Shown: positions 37,808 through 46,657, counted from the first letter of the stretch. The stretch: 64,000 bases of DNA from Rickettsiales bacterium (GCA_002729235.1 PBTY01000106.1:35703-99702), one strand, 5' to 3'. Notes: generated by a model from the letters alone, not told the origin. Made by a program: numbers and translations.

Positions 37808-37863
37808 CAAAGCTACAATCACAGTTTGAGTCAATTTTGTTGGAAATCTGAAGGAATTCTGAG
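37808..37863 (-). promoter_or_regulatory. Promoter and OmpR-type box before the barrel gene
   Basis: On the minus strand TAGCTTTG (37815-37808) matches the TAnnTTTG -7 element and TTGAC (37834-37830) the -33 region, 15 bases apart. Just upstream lies TCTGAAGGAATTCTGA (37847-37862, given in plus-strand sense), nearly the same as the motif before the regulator gene at 39849. An activator site directly upstream of -33 is the obvious reading. Confidence 0.55.
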
Positions 37864-37890
37864 GATTCAAAATTCACCTCGTATTTTGGT

Positions 37891-39147
37891 CTACCAACTG
37901 ACTGTGAAGGTATGTTGTTCATCAATTCGGGTATATTCTATCTCAAATTGATGCTCTGAGCAGATTTTTTTAACGATACTAAGCCCCAAACCCAGCGAAT
38001 CAGGATTCTCAGAACCTTTCTTAAATCTTCGAAAAATATCCTTTTCATCTCCCTTGATTGGTTCTCCGGTATTCCTAACTACTAGCTTCTGGGGCAGAAG
38101 TCTGACAAAAATTTCACCACCAGAGTAGTTATGACGTACTGCGTTATTGAGAAGGTTAGTCACTAAGAGCTCCAACAAGACCAAATTTCCACTCACTTTT
38201 ACGTTGGCGGACACCTCAGACATCAGCTTAATGTCTTTTAGTTCTACCAACTCTCTAAAATCAAACAAAAATCGACTGATCAATTTGGTCATATTGACTT
38301 CATCGAAATCGGAGAATTCCTGATTCTCAATTTTGGTCAATAAGGACAGGGAATTACCTAGCTTACTTAGGCGTTTCAAGGCATATAAAGCCGAACTGAT
38401 CAACTCCATCTGGTCCTCTGTGAGGTCATCAGTACTTTCCATTAGAAGCTCAAGCTTTCCCTGGGCGATTGATAAAGGAGTTTGAATCTCATGTGATGCA
38501 TTTTCTGAGAATTCCTTCAATGCCAAATAATCCTTCCTGGCACCTTTCATCATGTCCATGATAAACGTGTTTAATTTCTTGAATTCTGAAGTTGACGTAT
38601 TAGGAAATGTCACCCCCAACTCATCTTTCACCGAAAATTCTTTGATGATGGCAAGTGTCTTTTGGAAAGGTCCAAACACATAGAATGATGCTATCAAACT
38701 CAGGATCAGAGTGACCACAAATAACAACAAATACGTCTTAATCATGGATTCCTGAACGGCATCCTGAATATCATCTTCCTCTACCACTAGATCAAAAAGC
38801 ATGATTTTGTAGGCCATTCCATTGACCTTTTTAATCACATCTAGCTTGGTATGAGGTTCAATTCGCTGAAGTGTACTATGTGTAACTAAAGTGTCTGAAA
38901 AAACAGCTTCAGTTTCCTCGGTTAAACTATCCAAAGGGGTAATTAAAAGCTTCTCGCGACGAACTTCCTCAGTTGGCATTCTTCGTTCGAGATACCTAAC
39001 AGCTGACTGAAGTCGCTCCTCCAAAAAGTATTGTTCCTCCAGCTCAATCTCGCGACTCATTGCATTGTAAGAAAAGGTCGCTCCTACAAGAAAAACCAAC
39101 GAGGCAATCAGCATGAAAAAGAAAGTGATTTTAACAATCAGTTTCAT
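37891..39147 (-). CDS. Sensor histidine kinase partner of the OmpR-type regulator
   Basis: A 418-residue kinase: membrane helix 1 (about 7-27), a short periplasmic domain (30-140), helix 2 (about 138-160), and a HisKA domain with phosphoacceptor in FSENASHEIQTPLSIAQGKLELL (about 218). The ATPase domain has LLVTNLLNNAVRHN and DSLGLGLSIVKKICSEH, but the G1 box is reduced to VRNTGEPI. The start overlaps the regulator stop by 4 bp. The small sensor region gives no clue to the signal. Confidence 0.92.
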   Translation of the reverse strand: MKLIVKITFFFMLIASLVFLVGATFSYNAMSREIELEEQYFLEERLQSAVRYLERRMPTEEVRREKLLITPLDSLTEETEAVFSDTLVTHSTLQRIEPHTKLDVIKKVNGMAYKIMLFDLVVEEDDIQDAVQESMIKTYLLLFVVTLILSLIASFYVFGPFQKTLAIIKEFSVKDELGVTFPNTSTSEFKKLNTFIMDMMKGARKDYLALKEFSENASHEIQTPLSIAQGKLELLMESTDDLTEDQMELISSALYALKRLSKLGNSLSLLTKIENQEFSDFDEVNMTKLISRFLFDFRELVELKDIKLMSEVSANVKVSGNLVLLELLVTNLLNNAVRHNYSGGEIFVRLLPQKLVVRNTGEPIKGDEKDIFRRFKKGSENPDSLGLGLSIVKKICSEHQFEIEYTRIDEQHTFTVSW

Positions 39148-39824
39148 TCTGCCTTTTTGAATTTGTAACCCACACCATAAACGGTTTGTATATAGTCATT
39201 GCCTCCGGCCTGGGTGATTTTTTTTCTTAAATTCTTGATGTGCTGATAAACGAAATCAAATGAATCTGCTGTATCCATGTAGTCTCCCCACAAATGCTCA
39301 GCTATAGACTGTTTCGTCAATACGCGATTCTGATTGATCAGTAAATATTGTAGCATCTCAAATTCTTTCCTTGTCAGATCAAGAAGCTGATCATTTACCT
39401 TCACTTCAAAATTGTCGGTATTCAATTGAATCTCTTCGAAAGTAACACTATTATCACCTTGTTGATTTTTACGTCGGAATATCGCCTTGAGTCTTGCGTT
39501 AAGTTCGGCGAGATGAAAAGGTTTGGGTAGATAATCATCAGCACCCAGATTCAAACCCTTGATTTTATCATCTAGAGCATTTTTTGCTGAAATAATCAAC
39601 ACACACAGCTGTGGCCAATTTTCTTTAATGGACTTGAGTAAATCGAGTCCATTACCATCTGGAAGCATTAAATCCAGGGCCACCATATCATATTGATACG
39701 CATAAAGCTTCTCTACGGCTTGTTGGTAATTTGCAGCTACTTCACACACATAACCCTCCTGATTGAGGTATTGACGCATGTTTTTGCTTAGCTGCTCATG
39801 GTCTTCTACGACTAACAGTTTCAT
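39144..39824 (-). CDS. OmpR/PhoB-family response regulator
   Basis: A 226-residue regulator with a receiver (1-118; VVEDHE, phosphoacceptor Asp51 in VALDLMLPDGNG, Lys in YLPKPFHLAELNARLKA) and a winged-helix output (about 130-224; LTRKEFEMLQYLLINQNRVLTKQSIAEHLWG). It lies 44 bp after the copper ATPase gene. The motif at 39849-39865 in that gap recurs before the barrel gene at 37847, so those are probably its own operators. Confidence 0.94.
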   Translation of the reverse strand: MKLLVVEDHEQLSKNMRQYLNQEGYVCEVAANYQQAVEKLYAYQYDMVALDLMLPDGNGLDLLKSIKENWPQLCVLIISAKNALDDKIKGLNLGADDYLPKPFHLAELNARLKAIFRRKNQQGDNSVTFEEIQLNTDNFEVKVNDQLLDLTRKEFEMLQYLLINQNRVLTKQSIAEHLWGDYMDTADSFDFVYQHIKNLRKKITQAGGNDYIQTVYGVGYKFKKAE

Positions 39825-39848
39825 AACGCAGCTAAAGTAAATATGATT

Positions 39849-39865
39849 TCTGAAGGAATTTTGAA
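39849..39865 (-). promoter_or_regulatory. Putative OmpR-type operator before the regulator gene
   Basis: TCTGAAGGAATTTTGAA (39849-39865, plus sense) repeats the box at 37847 with one change over its first 16 bases. It sits 25 bp before the regulator ATG at 39824, consistent with autoregulation. Confidence 0.5.
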
Positions 39866-39868
39866 CCG

Positions 39869-42256
39869 CTAATCTTTTGTAAACTTGAGTTTACCAAACA
39901 GAGAAACCGTTAATGTAATAAAACCTACTACAGACACAGAGCTCAAAGGCATCAAAATAGCAGAAACCACAGGAGTCAGATTGCCGGATATGGCAAATGA
40001 TAAGCCAACCACATTGTATCCAAATGAGATGATGAAAGCAGCAATAATCACTCGTATCACTATTTTGGAGAACTTAAGTACTGAATCTAGCTTCACTATC
40101 GAATCAGCATCTATCAGTGCGTCACAAGCCGGACTGAATTGATGAATATCTTCGCATACTGCAAAACCCACAGCTGCACTTTTGAGTGCTCCAGCATCAT
40201 TCAATCCATCTCCAACCATCAAGGAATCCGTTTGGATATTGCTCACATAATTATACTTATCAATTGGTTTTTGCTGAAAATGTAACTGATCAAAGTACGG
40301 TTCCAGATTCGCTTTCTCACTGGAATTATCTCCAGACAACAAGTGCATTTTGAACTGATCTCTCAAAGACTTCAAACTCTCAAATACTCCATGGCGATAT
40401 CCAGACTTGATTCTGAAATAACCAAAGTACTCACTATTTACAGACAAATAGACGTTAGAAGACTTGGAAGAATCCTCTGCCTCTACGCCGATAAACGAGG
40501 CTGAACCCAGCTTCAATTGATTCCCCTGAACTGATGCAACCAAGCCTTTACCAATTTCTTCCTGAAACTCTTCAATGGGCAACTTCTTTATTTCATCCCC
40601 ATATTGTCCTGCAATGAGCTTACTCAATGGGTGCGCAGAATTGGCACAAACAGTCTTGACGAGTTGCTGAGTGGTATCTGATAACGGAACACCCATAAAC
40701 TTGATTCCATCCGAGCTATTTCTTGTTAAAGTGCCTGTTTTATCAAAGACAACCTCCTTAATATCACTGATGCGTTCAATCACAGACGCGTTCTTTAAAT
40801 AGATTCCTTGTCTTCCAAGAACTCGCATTCCATGACCTAAGCCAAAAGGCAAAGCCAAGGCCAATGCACATGGACATGCAACAATCAAGACTGCCGCAAC
40901 CACATCCCACATTCGAGTAGCATCCACGTTGTACCAGTAAAGCCCAGTCCCTACTGCAAGCAAAAGAATAATAATCGTGAAGTATTGACTTACTTTATCA
41001 ATAAGGTTTTCATACTTGCGATCACTTTGATTGTTTCCATCATTCCAAATTTGTGTCAACTCACTATTGTCTACTGCCTTTTCAAGCATTAAATGCAGTT
41101 GACCCCCTACTTGTCTTCCTCCAGCAAATACCTTCTCTCCTACTTTCTTTTGTATAGGATCTGCCTCTCCAGTCACAAAACTATAATCGATACTAGCTTC
41201 ACCAGAAGTAATGATGGCATCAGCAGGAATCAACTCTAGATTGTGAATGACTATTTCATCACCAGGTCTTAAATCCTGAAGCATCTCATAAGATTCTTGA
41301 CCGCCTTTGATTTTGAGTACAGACACTGGAAAATAAGATTTGTAGTCTCGTTCAAATGACAAGGCTTGATAGGATTTATTTTGATACCATTTGCCTAACA
41401 ATAGAAAAAACACCAATCCATTCAACGAATCTACATATCCAGGACCTACACTCATTAATATCTCGAAAACGCTCCTTCCAAATAGGGTAATTATTCCTAA
41501 TGAAATAGGTACATCAATATTCAGATACTTATGACTAATTCCTGCCCAGGCGCTTTTAAAATAGTCTTGCGCAGCATAGAAAAACACTGGAAGAGCCAAA
41601 GCTAAATTGATCCACCCAAACAATGATCTGAATACTTCTTCCGATTGAAACTCGGAATCCAGGTATTCAGGCAAACTGATCAGCATACTGTTACCAAAGC
41701 AAAACCCAGCAACGGCAATCTTCATACCCAAGCCAGTAGATTTCTTTTTGGTTTTATCAGTGTCAATACTCTCCAGATTAATCAAAGGAGCATAACCCAA
41801 GGTTGCCAACATCATAACCACCTCACGAATGCTCATATCATTCAAGAATGAAATCGAGATCTCCTTTTTGATGAAATTGACTTCTGCCCGCAAGATTCGT
41901 GGATCAAATTTTGGTAAGTGCTCTAATAAGTAGATGCATGAGCTACAATGTATACCTGGAAGATAAAACTTGACAACCGTCTGCTTCTCATCATGGTATC
42001 TATGAAGCCTCCGTGCAACATCCTGATTGTCTAAATAGGCGTATTTACGCTCGATGATAGATTGGTCCTCAACCTTTCCTGCTTTCAGGTCACCATTTGT
42101 ATAATACTGCTGGAGATCGCTTTGTTGGATCAACTCATAGACTGCCTGACATCCGTGACAGCAAAATGAATGATCATCTAATGTAAGGTGTTCGGATTCG
42201 CAAGTATCACCACAGTGGTAACACTTGACTATTGCTGGAGATTCTATTTTTAGCAC
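39869..42256 (-). CDS. ccoI: CcoI/FixI-type heavy-metal P-type ATPase (copper for cbb3 oxidase)
   Basis: A 795-residue P1B-type ATPase starting at a GTG. The N-terminus has a cysteine-rich metal-binding region (CYHCGDTC, CCHGCQ) typical of CcoI/FixI, then an HMA-like domain (GIHCSSCIYLLEHL, about 107-175). Membrane helices surround the CPC translocation motif (ACPCALALALPF), with the phosphorylation site DKTGTLT and the hinge GDGLNDAGAL. CcoI supplies copper for cbb3 cytochrome oxidase assembly, the high-affinity terminal oxidase used at low oxygen. It overlaps the Usp gene by one base (TAGTG). The ccoNOP genes are not in the window. Confidence 0.88.
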   Translation of the reverse strand: MLKIESPAIVKCYHCGDTCESEHLTLDDHSFCCHGCQAVYELIQQSDLQQYYTNGDLKAGKVEDQSIIERKYAYLDNQDVARRLHRYHDEKQTVVKFYLPGIHCSSCIYLLEHLPKFDPRILRAEVNFIKKEISISFLNDMSIREVVMMLATLGYAPLINLESIDTDKTKKKSTGLGMKIAVAGFCFGNSMLISLPEYLDSEFQSEEVFRSLFGWINLALALPVFFYAAQDYFKSAWAGISHKYLNIDVPISLGIITLFGRSVFEILMSVGPGYVDSLNGLVFFLLLGKWYQNKSYQALSFERDYKSYFPVSVLKIKGGQESYEMLQDLRPGDEIVIHNLELIPADAIITSGEASIDYSFVTGEADPIQKKVGEKVFAGGRQVGGQLHLMLEKAVDNSELTQIWNDGNNQSDRKYENLIDKVSQYFTIIILLLAVGTGLYWYNVDATRMWDVVAAVLIVACPCALALALPFGLGHGMRVLGRQGIYLKNASVIERISDIKEVVFDKTGTLTRNSSDGIKFMGVPLSDTTQQLVKTVCANSAHPLSKLIAGQYGDEIKKLPIEEFQEEIGKGLVASVQGNQLKLGSASFIGVEAEDSSKSSNVYLSVNSEYFGYFRIKSGYRHGVFESLKSLRDQFKMHLLSGDNSSEKANLEPYFDQLHFQQKPIDKYNYVSNIQTDSLMVGDGLNDAGALKSAAVGFAVCEDIHQFSPACDALIDADSIVKLDSVLKFSKIVIRVIIAAFIISFGYNVVGLSFAISGNLTPVVSAILMPLSSVSVVGFITLTVSLFGKLKFTKD

Positions 42257-42714
42257 TATGCTACAAGTGTTTTCTGATTAACCAATCGGTTTGGTGCTAC
42301 CAAAACAGGTGTATGACAATTAGCGATAATTTGTGAGGTATGACTTCCTGGATTGTTATCCACCCCGTTACTATTCACTCCAATAATAACCAAATCAAAG
42401 TCATTCTCTTGAATGTGCTGGCAAATTTCCTCCTGTACCGCTCCTCCTAAAATCACTGGATGATAATTTACATTGAACTGACTATGTAAATCCAAACAGA
42501 AAGAATCCATTTGCATTTTGATCTCATCTATCGTATTGAGATCCTGGATATCCAATTCCCCTTTTCTACTATCGAACTTAGCACTGGACGGAAATACATG
42601 TAGCAATGTAATTTCCGTAAACCCAGCTTTTGCAAGGCTCGACCCTAGCTGCACGGCGTTCCATGCTGCTGGAGAAAAGTCTGTTGGTATAAGAATATTT
42701 TTAAATGCCTGCAT
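42256..42714 (-). CDS. Universal stress protein (UspA family)
   Basis: A 152-residue Usp-domain protein: ILIPTDFSPAAWNAVQLGSSLA at the N-terminus, LLHVFPSS, and the C-terminal GVNSNGVDNNPGSHTSQIIANCHTPVLVAP, whose glycine-serine loop is the usual nucleotide-binding site in degenerate form. It is the first gene of the usp-ccoI unit and has an FNR-like box with an exact TAnnTTTG element upstream. Usp genes of this kind are often induced at low oxygen. Confidence 0.9.
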   Translation of the reverse strand: MQAFKNILIPTDFSPAAWNAVQLGSSLAKAGFTEITLLHVFPSSAKFDSRKGELDIQDLNTIDEIKMQMDSFCLDLHSQFNVNYHPVILGGAVQEEICQHIQENDFDLVIIGVNSNGVDNNPGSHTSQIIANCHTPVLVAPNRLVNQKTLVA

Positions 42715-42733
42715 TTTTCCCTAATCTTATGAG

Positions 42734-42776
42734 CAAAACTATCATTAGTCTTTCTCTGGGTCTCTGATAGCAGTCA
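42734..42776 (-). promoter_or_regulatory. FNR-like box and -7 element before usp-ccoI
   Basis: On the minus strand TAGTTTTG (42741-42734) is an exact TAnnTTTG element without a visible -33 motif. TGATAGCAGTCA (42765-42776) is a TGA-N6-TCA box whose centre lies 36.5 bp upstream of the end of that element. The hemN box has the same distance. An activator-dependent promoter at about -43 is inferred. Confidence 0.5.
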
Positions 42777-42784
42777 GAGTAAAA

Positions 42785-42799
42785 ACTGAAAAATGTCAT
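42785..42799. promoter_or_regulatory. FNR-like box in usp/kinase intergenic region
   Basis: ACTGAAAAATGTCAT contains TGA-N6-TCA. It is part of a longer repeat, GTAAAAACTGAAAAATGTCAT..., that recurs at 42832-42853. Confidence 0.4.
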
Positions 42800-42837
42800 G
42801 CTCACTTTTTTTCAGTAGATTAATGGATAACGTAAAA

Positions 42838-42852
42838 ACTGATTTTTGTCAT
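42838..42852 (+). promoter_or_regulatory. FNR-like box overlapping the PAS kinase start
   Basis: ACTGATTTTTGTCAT contains TGA-N6-TCA and overlaps the ATG at 42851. Either it represses the kinase gene or translation begins at the next in-frame ATG (42875). Confidence 0.45.
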
Positions 42853-44161
42853 GGAACTATCCAGTGAATATTTAATGTCACGGAGTGGCCTTGAGCTACT
42901 AAACAAAATCTTTTTAAGTGCTGGTGAGGGGATCATCATCGTCAATTCTCAGGGTGAGATTGTTATGGCAAATAAGCGTTCTGAGGAGTTATTTGGATAT
43001 AATGAGGCAGAATTACTTGGTAAGGTCATCGAAAATCTTATCCCCAAGGAATATCATCACAAACACGTTAAGGATAGACAAGGATATGTAGATCACCCTA
43101 AGTCCAGACCGATGGGTATTGGAAAAGATTTAGTTGGCTTGAAAAAAGACGGGTCCACATTTCCATTAGAAGTCAGCTTGAGTTTTATCACTCATCAGAA
43201 CCAGAAATTAGTTGTCGCATTTATCACAGATATCTCAACAAGAAAGCAACAAGAAGCCGCTCTTGCTGAAAGTAGGACCAAACTAGAGCAGTATGCTCAT
43301 GATCTGGAAACCAAAGTTCGCGAGCGAACCAAAGAACTGGAGCATTTGAATCTAGGTCTGAAGAGTCAGATAAGAGAACGAAAACTTGCTGAATCTGCAT
43401 TAAAAGAAAGTCTGGAAGAAGTTAAAAAAGCCGAAACAGAAATCCTGAAAGCACTGGAAAAAGAAAAAGAATTGAATGAACTCAAATCTCGATTCATTTC
43501 CATGGCTAGTCATGAGTTTAGAACACCTCTTACCACTATTTTATCTTCTGCCAACCTTATTGGTAGATATCCTGAAGGTGACGATCAGGAAAAAAGAGTA
43601 AAGCACATCAACCGAATTCGCAACTCTGTTCAGAACCTTACGAACATTCTAAATGACTTTTTATCATTGGAAAAACTGGAAAGTGGTGCTATTTCTCTGA
43701 AGATTGTACAATTCTCATTAAAAGAAATATATGATGAGATTATGGAGGCAATGGAGTTGTCTTTGAAGCCAGGACAAGATCTTCATACTGAGTTTGATGA
43801 TAACCTTACACAAATCATTTCTGATCAACATTTAATTAAGAATATCAGCCTTAATCTCCTATCCAATGCCATCAAGTACTCACCTGAGAATGCCAATATA
43901 GAATTTAGCATCAAAGAAGTAGAAGACTCAGTGATTCAAATCCGAGTAAAGGATGAAGGCATTGGAATCCCTAAAAAGGAACAAAGCAAACTCTTCCAAA
44001 GATTTTATAGAGCCGAGAACGCCACGAACATCCAGGGTACTGGTTTGGGGCTTAATATTGTCAAAAGATACCTTGATCTATTGAAGGGTGAAATTAGTTT
44101 TACCAGTAAAGAAGGTCTTGGCACCGAGTTTATTGTTAATTTTCCGTATCGAAAACCATAA
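42851..44161 (+). CDS. PAS-domain sensor histidine kinase, FixL-like
   Basis: A 436-residue soluble kinase with no membrane helices. The PAS domain (about 15-135) reads IPKEYHHKHVKDRQGYVDHP then MGIGKDLVGLKKDGSTFPLEVSLSF, very like the FixL PAS; His72 sits where FixL has its heme-binding His, though many heme-free PAS domains look alike. A coiled coil (about 133-212) links to HisKA (phosphoacceptor His221, MASHEFRTPL) and an ATPase domain (NLLSNAIKYS, DEGIGIP, GTGLGLNIVKRYL). The receiver-CRP regulator gene follows after 15 bp. The start may be 42851 or 42875. Oxygen sensing is inferred from the neighbours. Confidence 0.9.
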   Translation: MELSSEYLMSRSGLELLNKIFLSAGEGIIIVNSQGEIVMANKRSEELFGYNEAELLGKVIENLIPKEYHHKHVKDRQGYVDHPKSRPMGIGKDLVGLKKDGSTFPLEVSLSFITHQNQKLVVAFITDISTRKQQEAALAESRTKLEQYAHDLETKVRERTKELEHLNLGLKSQIRERKLAESALKESLEEVKKAETEILKALEKEKELNELKSRFISMASHEFRTPLTTILSSANLIGRYPEGDDQEKRVKHINRIRNSVQNLTNILNDFLSLEKLESGAISLKIVQFSLKEIYDEIMEAMELSLKPGQDLHTEFDDNLTQIISDQHLIKNISLNLLSNAIKYSPENANIEFSIKEVEDSVIQIRVKDEGIGIPKKEQSKLFQRFYRAENATNIQGTGLGLNIVKRYLDLLKGEISFTSKEGLGTEFIVNFPYRKP

Positions 44162-44176
44162 CTTTTTAGCAGCTTC

Positions 44177-45220
44177 ATGAAGAAGAAGATTCTTATAATA
44201 GAAGATCAACCCGAGGTAAGAGAGAATATCGCAGAACTTTTAGAACTCTCCAATTACAATCCCATCACCGCAGAAAATGGTAAAATCGGTGTAAAAAAAG
44301 CATTGGAAGAGCAACCCGAATTGATATTATGCGATATCATGATGCCAGAAATGGACGGCTATGAAGTACTTTATTTGATAAGTAAACGTCCAGAGATAGC
44401 TTCCACCCCATTCATATTCTTAACTGCAAAATCTGAAAAAGCTGATTTCAGAAAAGGAATGAACATGGGTGCCGATGATTACATCACCAAGCCTTTTGAG
44501 GAAATGGAGCTGCTAGGTGCAATCGAAAGAAGACTTAATAAATACGAGAAACTTTCTACCAAAGACGAGTTATCCGAATTCGTAAAGCAAGCAAAAAGCT
44601 ATGCAGAATTAGAAGATCTTGAGAACACCAGCAAAACCAGAACTTTTAAGAAGAAAGACATTTTATATCGCCAGGGAGATTTTGCATCCTATGCATACAA
44701 AATCAAATCCGGAAAGGTTAAAATCTATCAAATCAACCCAGATGGCAAAGAGTTCATCATTGACATTTTGACTGAGGGTCAGTTCCTTGGTGAAAATGCT
44801 TTAATTCAAGATACTGATCGTACAGAATTTGCTCAGGCACTAGAGGATACGGAAGTGATTATGATTCCTCGAAAAGAGTTTCAGGATCTAATTTTCCAAA
44901 ATAGAGAAGTCTCTGGCAAATTCATCAAAATGCTTTCAAAGAACTTATTAGAAAAAGAAAGCAGTCTGATGGAAATGGCCTACGATACCGTAAGAAAAAG
45001 AACTGCCGATGCCTTGATGAAACTTTATGGCACTTACAGCGAAGGTTCTGGACCTGCTAAATTTGAGGTTTCTAGAGCTGACCTGGCAAGCATGGTAGGT
45101 ACTGCAACTGAATCGGTCATTCGAATGCTTTCAGAGTTTAAAAAAGATGGCTTCATCAAAATAGAAGGCAGCACTATTCATGTAATGGATCCTGAGAAGC
45201 TTGGAAGTATCCGCTTTTAA
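44177..45220 (+). CDS. Response regulator with receiver fused to CRP/FNR output
   Basis: A 347-residue fusion. The receiver (1-122) has EDQ and phosphoacceptor Asp53 (LILCDIMMPEMDGYE). The cyclic-nucleotide-binding-like domain spans about 150-265 and the CRP-type helix-turn-helix about 275-340. Its recognition helix TATESVIRMLSEF keeps the Glu and Arg that contact TGA half-sites in FNR and CRP. There is no cysteine outside the receiver, so it cannot hold an FNR-type FeS cluster. Signal input must come through phosphorylation or a ligand. FNR-like boxes in the neighbourhood make it the candidate regulator of usp-ccoI, hemN and itself. Confidence 0.92.
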   Translation: MKKKILIIEDQPEVRENIAELLELSNYNPITAENGKIGVKKALEEQPELILCDIMMPEMDGYEVLYLISKRPEIASTPFIFLTAKSEKADFRKGMNMGADDYITKPFEEMELLGAIERRLNKYEKLSTKDELSEFVKQAKSYAELEDLENTSKTRTFKKKDILYRQGDFASYAYKIKSGKVKIYQINPDGKEFIIDILTEGQFLGENALIQDTDRTEFAQALEDTEVIMIPRKEFQDLIFQNREVSGKFIKMLSKNLLEKESSLMEMAYDTVRKRTADALMKLYGTYSEGSGPAKFEVSRADLASMVGTATESVIRMLSEFKKDGFIKIEGSTIHVMDPEKLGSIRF

Positions 45221-45234
45221 AAGTCAAGACTCCA

Positions 45235-45279
45235 ACTGATTATTGTCATAAGCTAGTCACATGGTTGGGTTTTCCTTTG
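45235..45279 (+). promoter_or_regulatory. FNR-like box and -7 element before hemN
   Basis: ACTGATTATTGTCAT (45235-45249) carries TGA-N6-TCA. TTCCTTTG (45272-45279), one base off TAnnTTTG, ends 36.5 bp after the box centre, the same distance as at usp-ccoI. The predicted transcript would start close to the ATG at 45284. Confidence 0.5.
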
Positions 45280-45283
45280 TCTC

Positions 45284-46630
45284 ATGGAAAACCTGATCAA
45301 GAAATACAACGTTCCTGGACCAAGATATACCAGTTATCCCACTGTGCCTTTTTGGGAAATAGAAAGACACACGGAAGCTAACTGGAAACAATCTGTCAAG
45401 GACGGTTTTTGGAGAAGCGGGAAGGAGATCAGTTTATATATCCATTTACCATTTTGTGAAAGCCTATGTACCTATTGTGGGTGCACAACCCGAATCACGA
45501 AAAACCATAGTGTAGAAACCAAATACATTCAATACCTGCTGAAAGAGTGGACGATCTATTTGAATACATTTGGCGCACGACCAATAGTCAAAGAGATTCA
45601 TTTGGGCGGAGGAACACCTACATTCTTCTCTGCAGAAAACCTCGAATTACTGATTGGAGGTATTCTAGAGAATGTAGTCCTTGCTGATAATTACGAGTTT
45701 GGATTTGAAGGCCACCCTGGCAATACGACAGAAGCTCACCTCAAAACTCTATCCAGATTAGGCTTCAGAAGAATCAGTCTTGGAATCCAGGATTTCGATC
45801 CAGAAGTTCAGAAGACAATTAATCGAAAGCAAACCTTTGAGCAAGTTCAACATGTCACAGAGCTTGCCAGAAAGTATGGATTCAAGAGTGTTAATTTCGA
45901 TTTGATCTATGGCCTTCCAAAACAGACTACCAGAAGTGTAGCCAAAACCATAGAACAAACCATACAACTGAATCCATCGCGAATTGCGTTTTATGGCTAT
46001 GCTCATGTACCGTGGATCAAAGCAGCTCAGAAATCATTTGAACAATACTTACCTCTTCCGGAAGAACGTGCCGCCATGTATCAACTTGGAAAAAGAATGC
46101 TAACAGCAGCAGGGTATCGTGACATAGGCATGGATCACTTTGCTCAAGACCAGGATAAATTGTTTCAGGCATTTGACCAGGGACAATTGCATAGAAACTT
46201 CATGGGCTATACTACACAAGACACTGATTTATTGATTGGGCTTGGCATGAGTAGTATCAGCGATAGTTGGACAGCATTTAGTCAAAATGAAAAATTACTT
46301 AACAACTATTATAGTCGACTAGACAAGGGCGAGCTTCCGATTACCAAAGGCCATCAACTGACTGTTGAAGATCTTAAAATCAGAAAACACATACTGAATC
46401 TGATGTGCAAATTCGAAACTAAGTGGACTGCAGAGGAGCTATTGGAGATTGGTATAGGATTCAATGTGGAGTTGCTCAATCATTTGAAAGATGATGGGCT
46501 GATCGCATGGGATGAGCATGGTGTTCAAATCCTTGATACTGGCAGACCATTCATCAGAAACATCTGCATGGCTTTAGACTCCAGACTCTGGAATGCACAG
46601 AAGTTCTCAAGATTTAGTCAAACCGTTTAA
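45284..46630 (+). CDS. hemN: Oxygen-independent coproporphyrinogen III oxidase (radical SAM)
   Basis: A 448-residue radical SAM enzyme that decarboxylates coproporphyrinogen III to protoporphyrinogen IX without oxygen, in heme synthesis. The cluster motif CESLCTYCGC (near residue 60), the RYTSYPTVPFW N-terminus, EIHLGGGTPTF and YGLPKQT are characteristic of true HemN rather than of HemW. The length is normal. It follows the receiver-CRP regulator with an FNR-like box between, which fits expression at low oxygen, and it ends in a strong terminator. Confidence 0.94.
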   Translation: MENLIKKYNVPGPRYTSYPTVPFWEIERHTEANWKQSVKDGFWRSGKEISLYIHLPFCESLCTYCGCTTRITKNHSVETKYIQYLLKEWTIYLNTFGARPIVKEIHLGGGTPTFFSAENLELLIGGILENVVLADNYEFGFEGHPGNTTEAHLKTLSRLGFRRISLGIQDFDPEVQKTINRKQTFEQVQHVTELARKYGFKSVNFDLIYGLPKQTTRSVAKTIEQTIQLNPSRIAFYGYAHVPWIKAAQKSFEQYLPLPEERAAMYQLGKRMLTAAGYRDIGMDHFAQDQDKLFQAFDQGQLHRNFMGYTTQDTDLLIGLGMSSISDSWTAFSQNEKLLNNYYSRLDKGELPITKGHQLTVEDLKIRKHILNLMCKFETKWTAEELLEIGIGFNVELLNHLKDDGLIAWDEHGVQILDTGRPFIRNICMALDSRLWNAQKFSRFSQTV

Positions 46631-46657
46631 AATATTTTTGCTTTCTTGTACATATCT

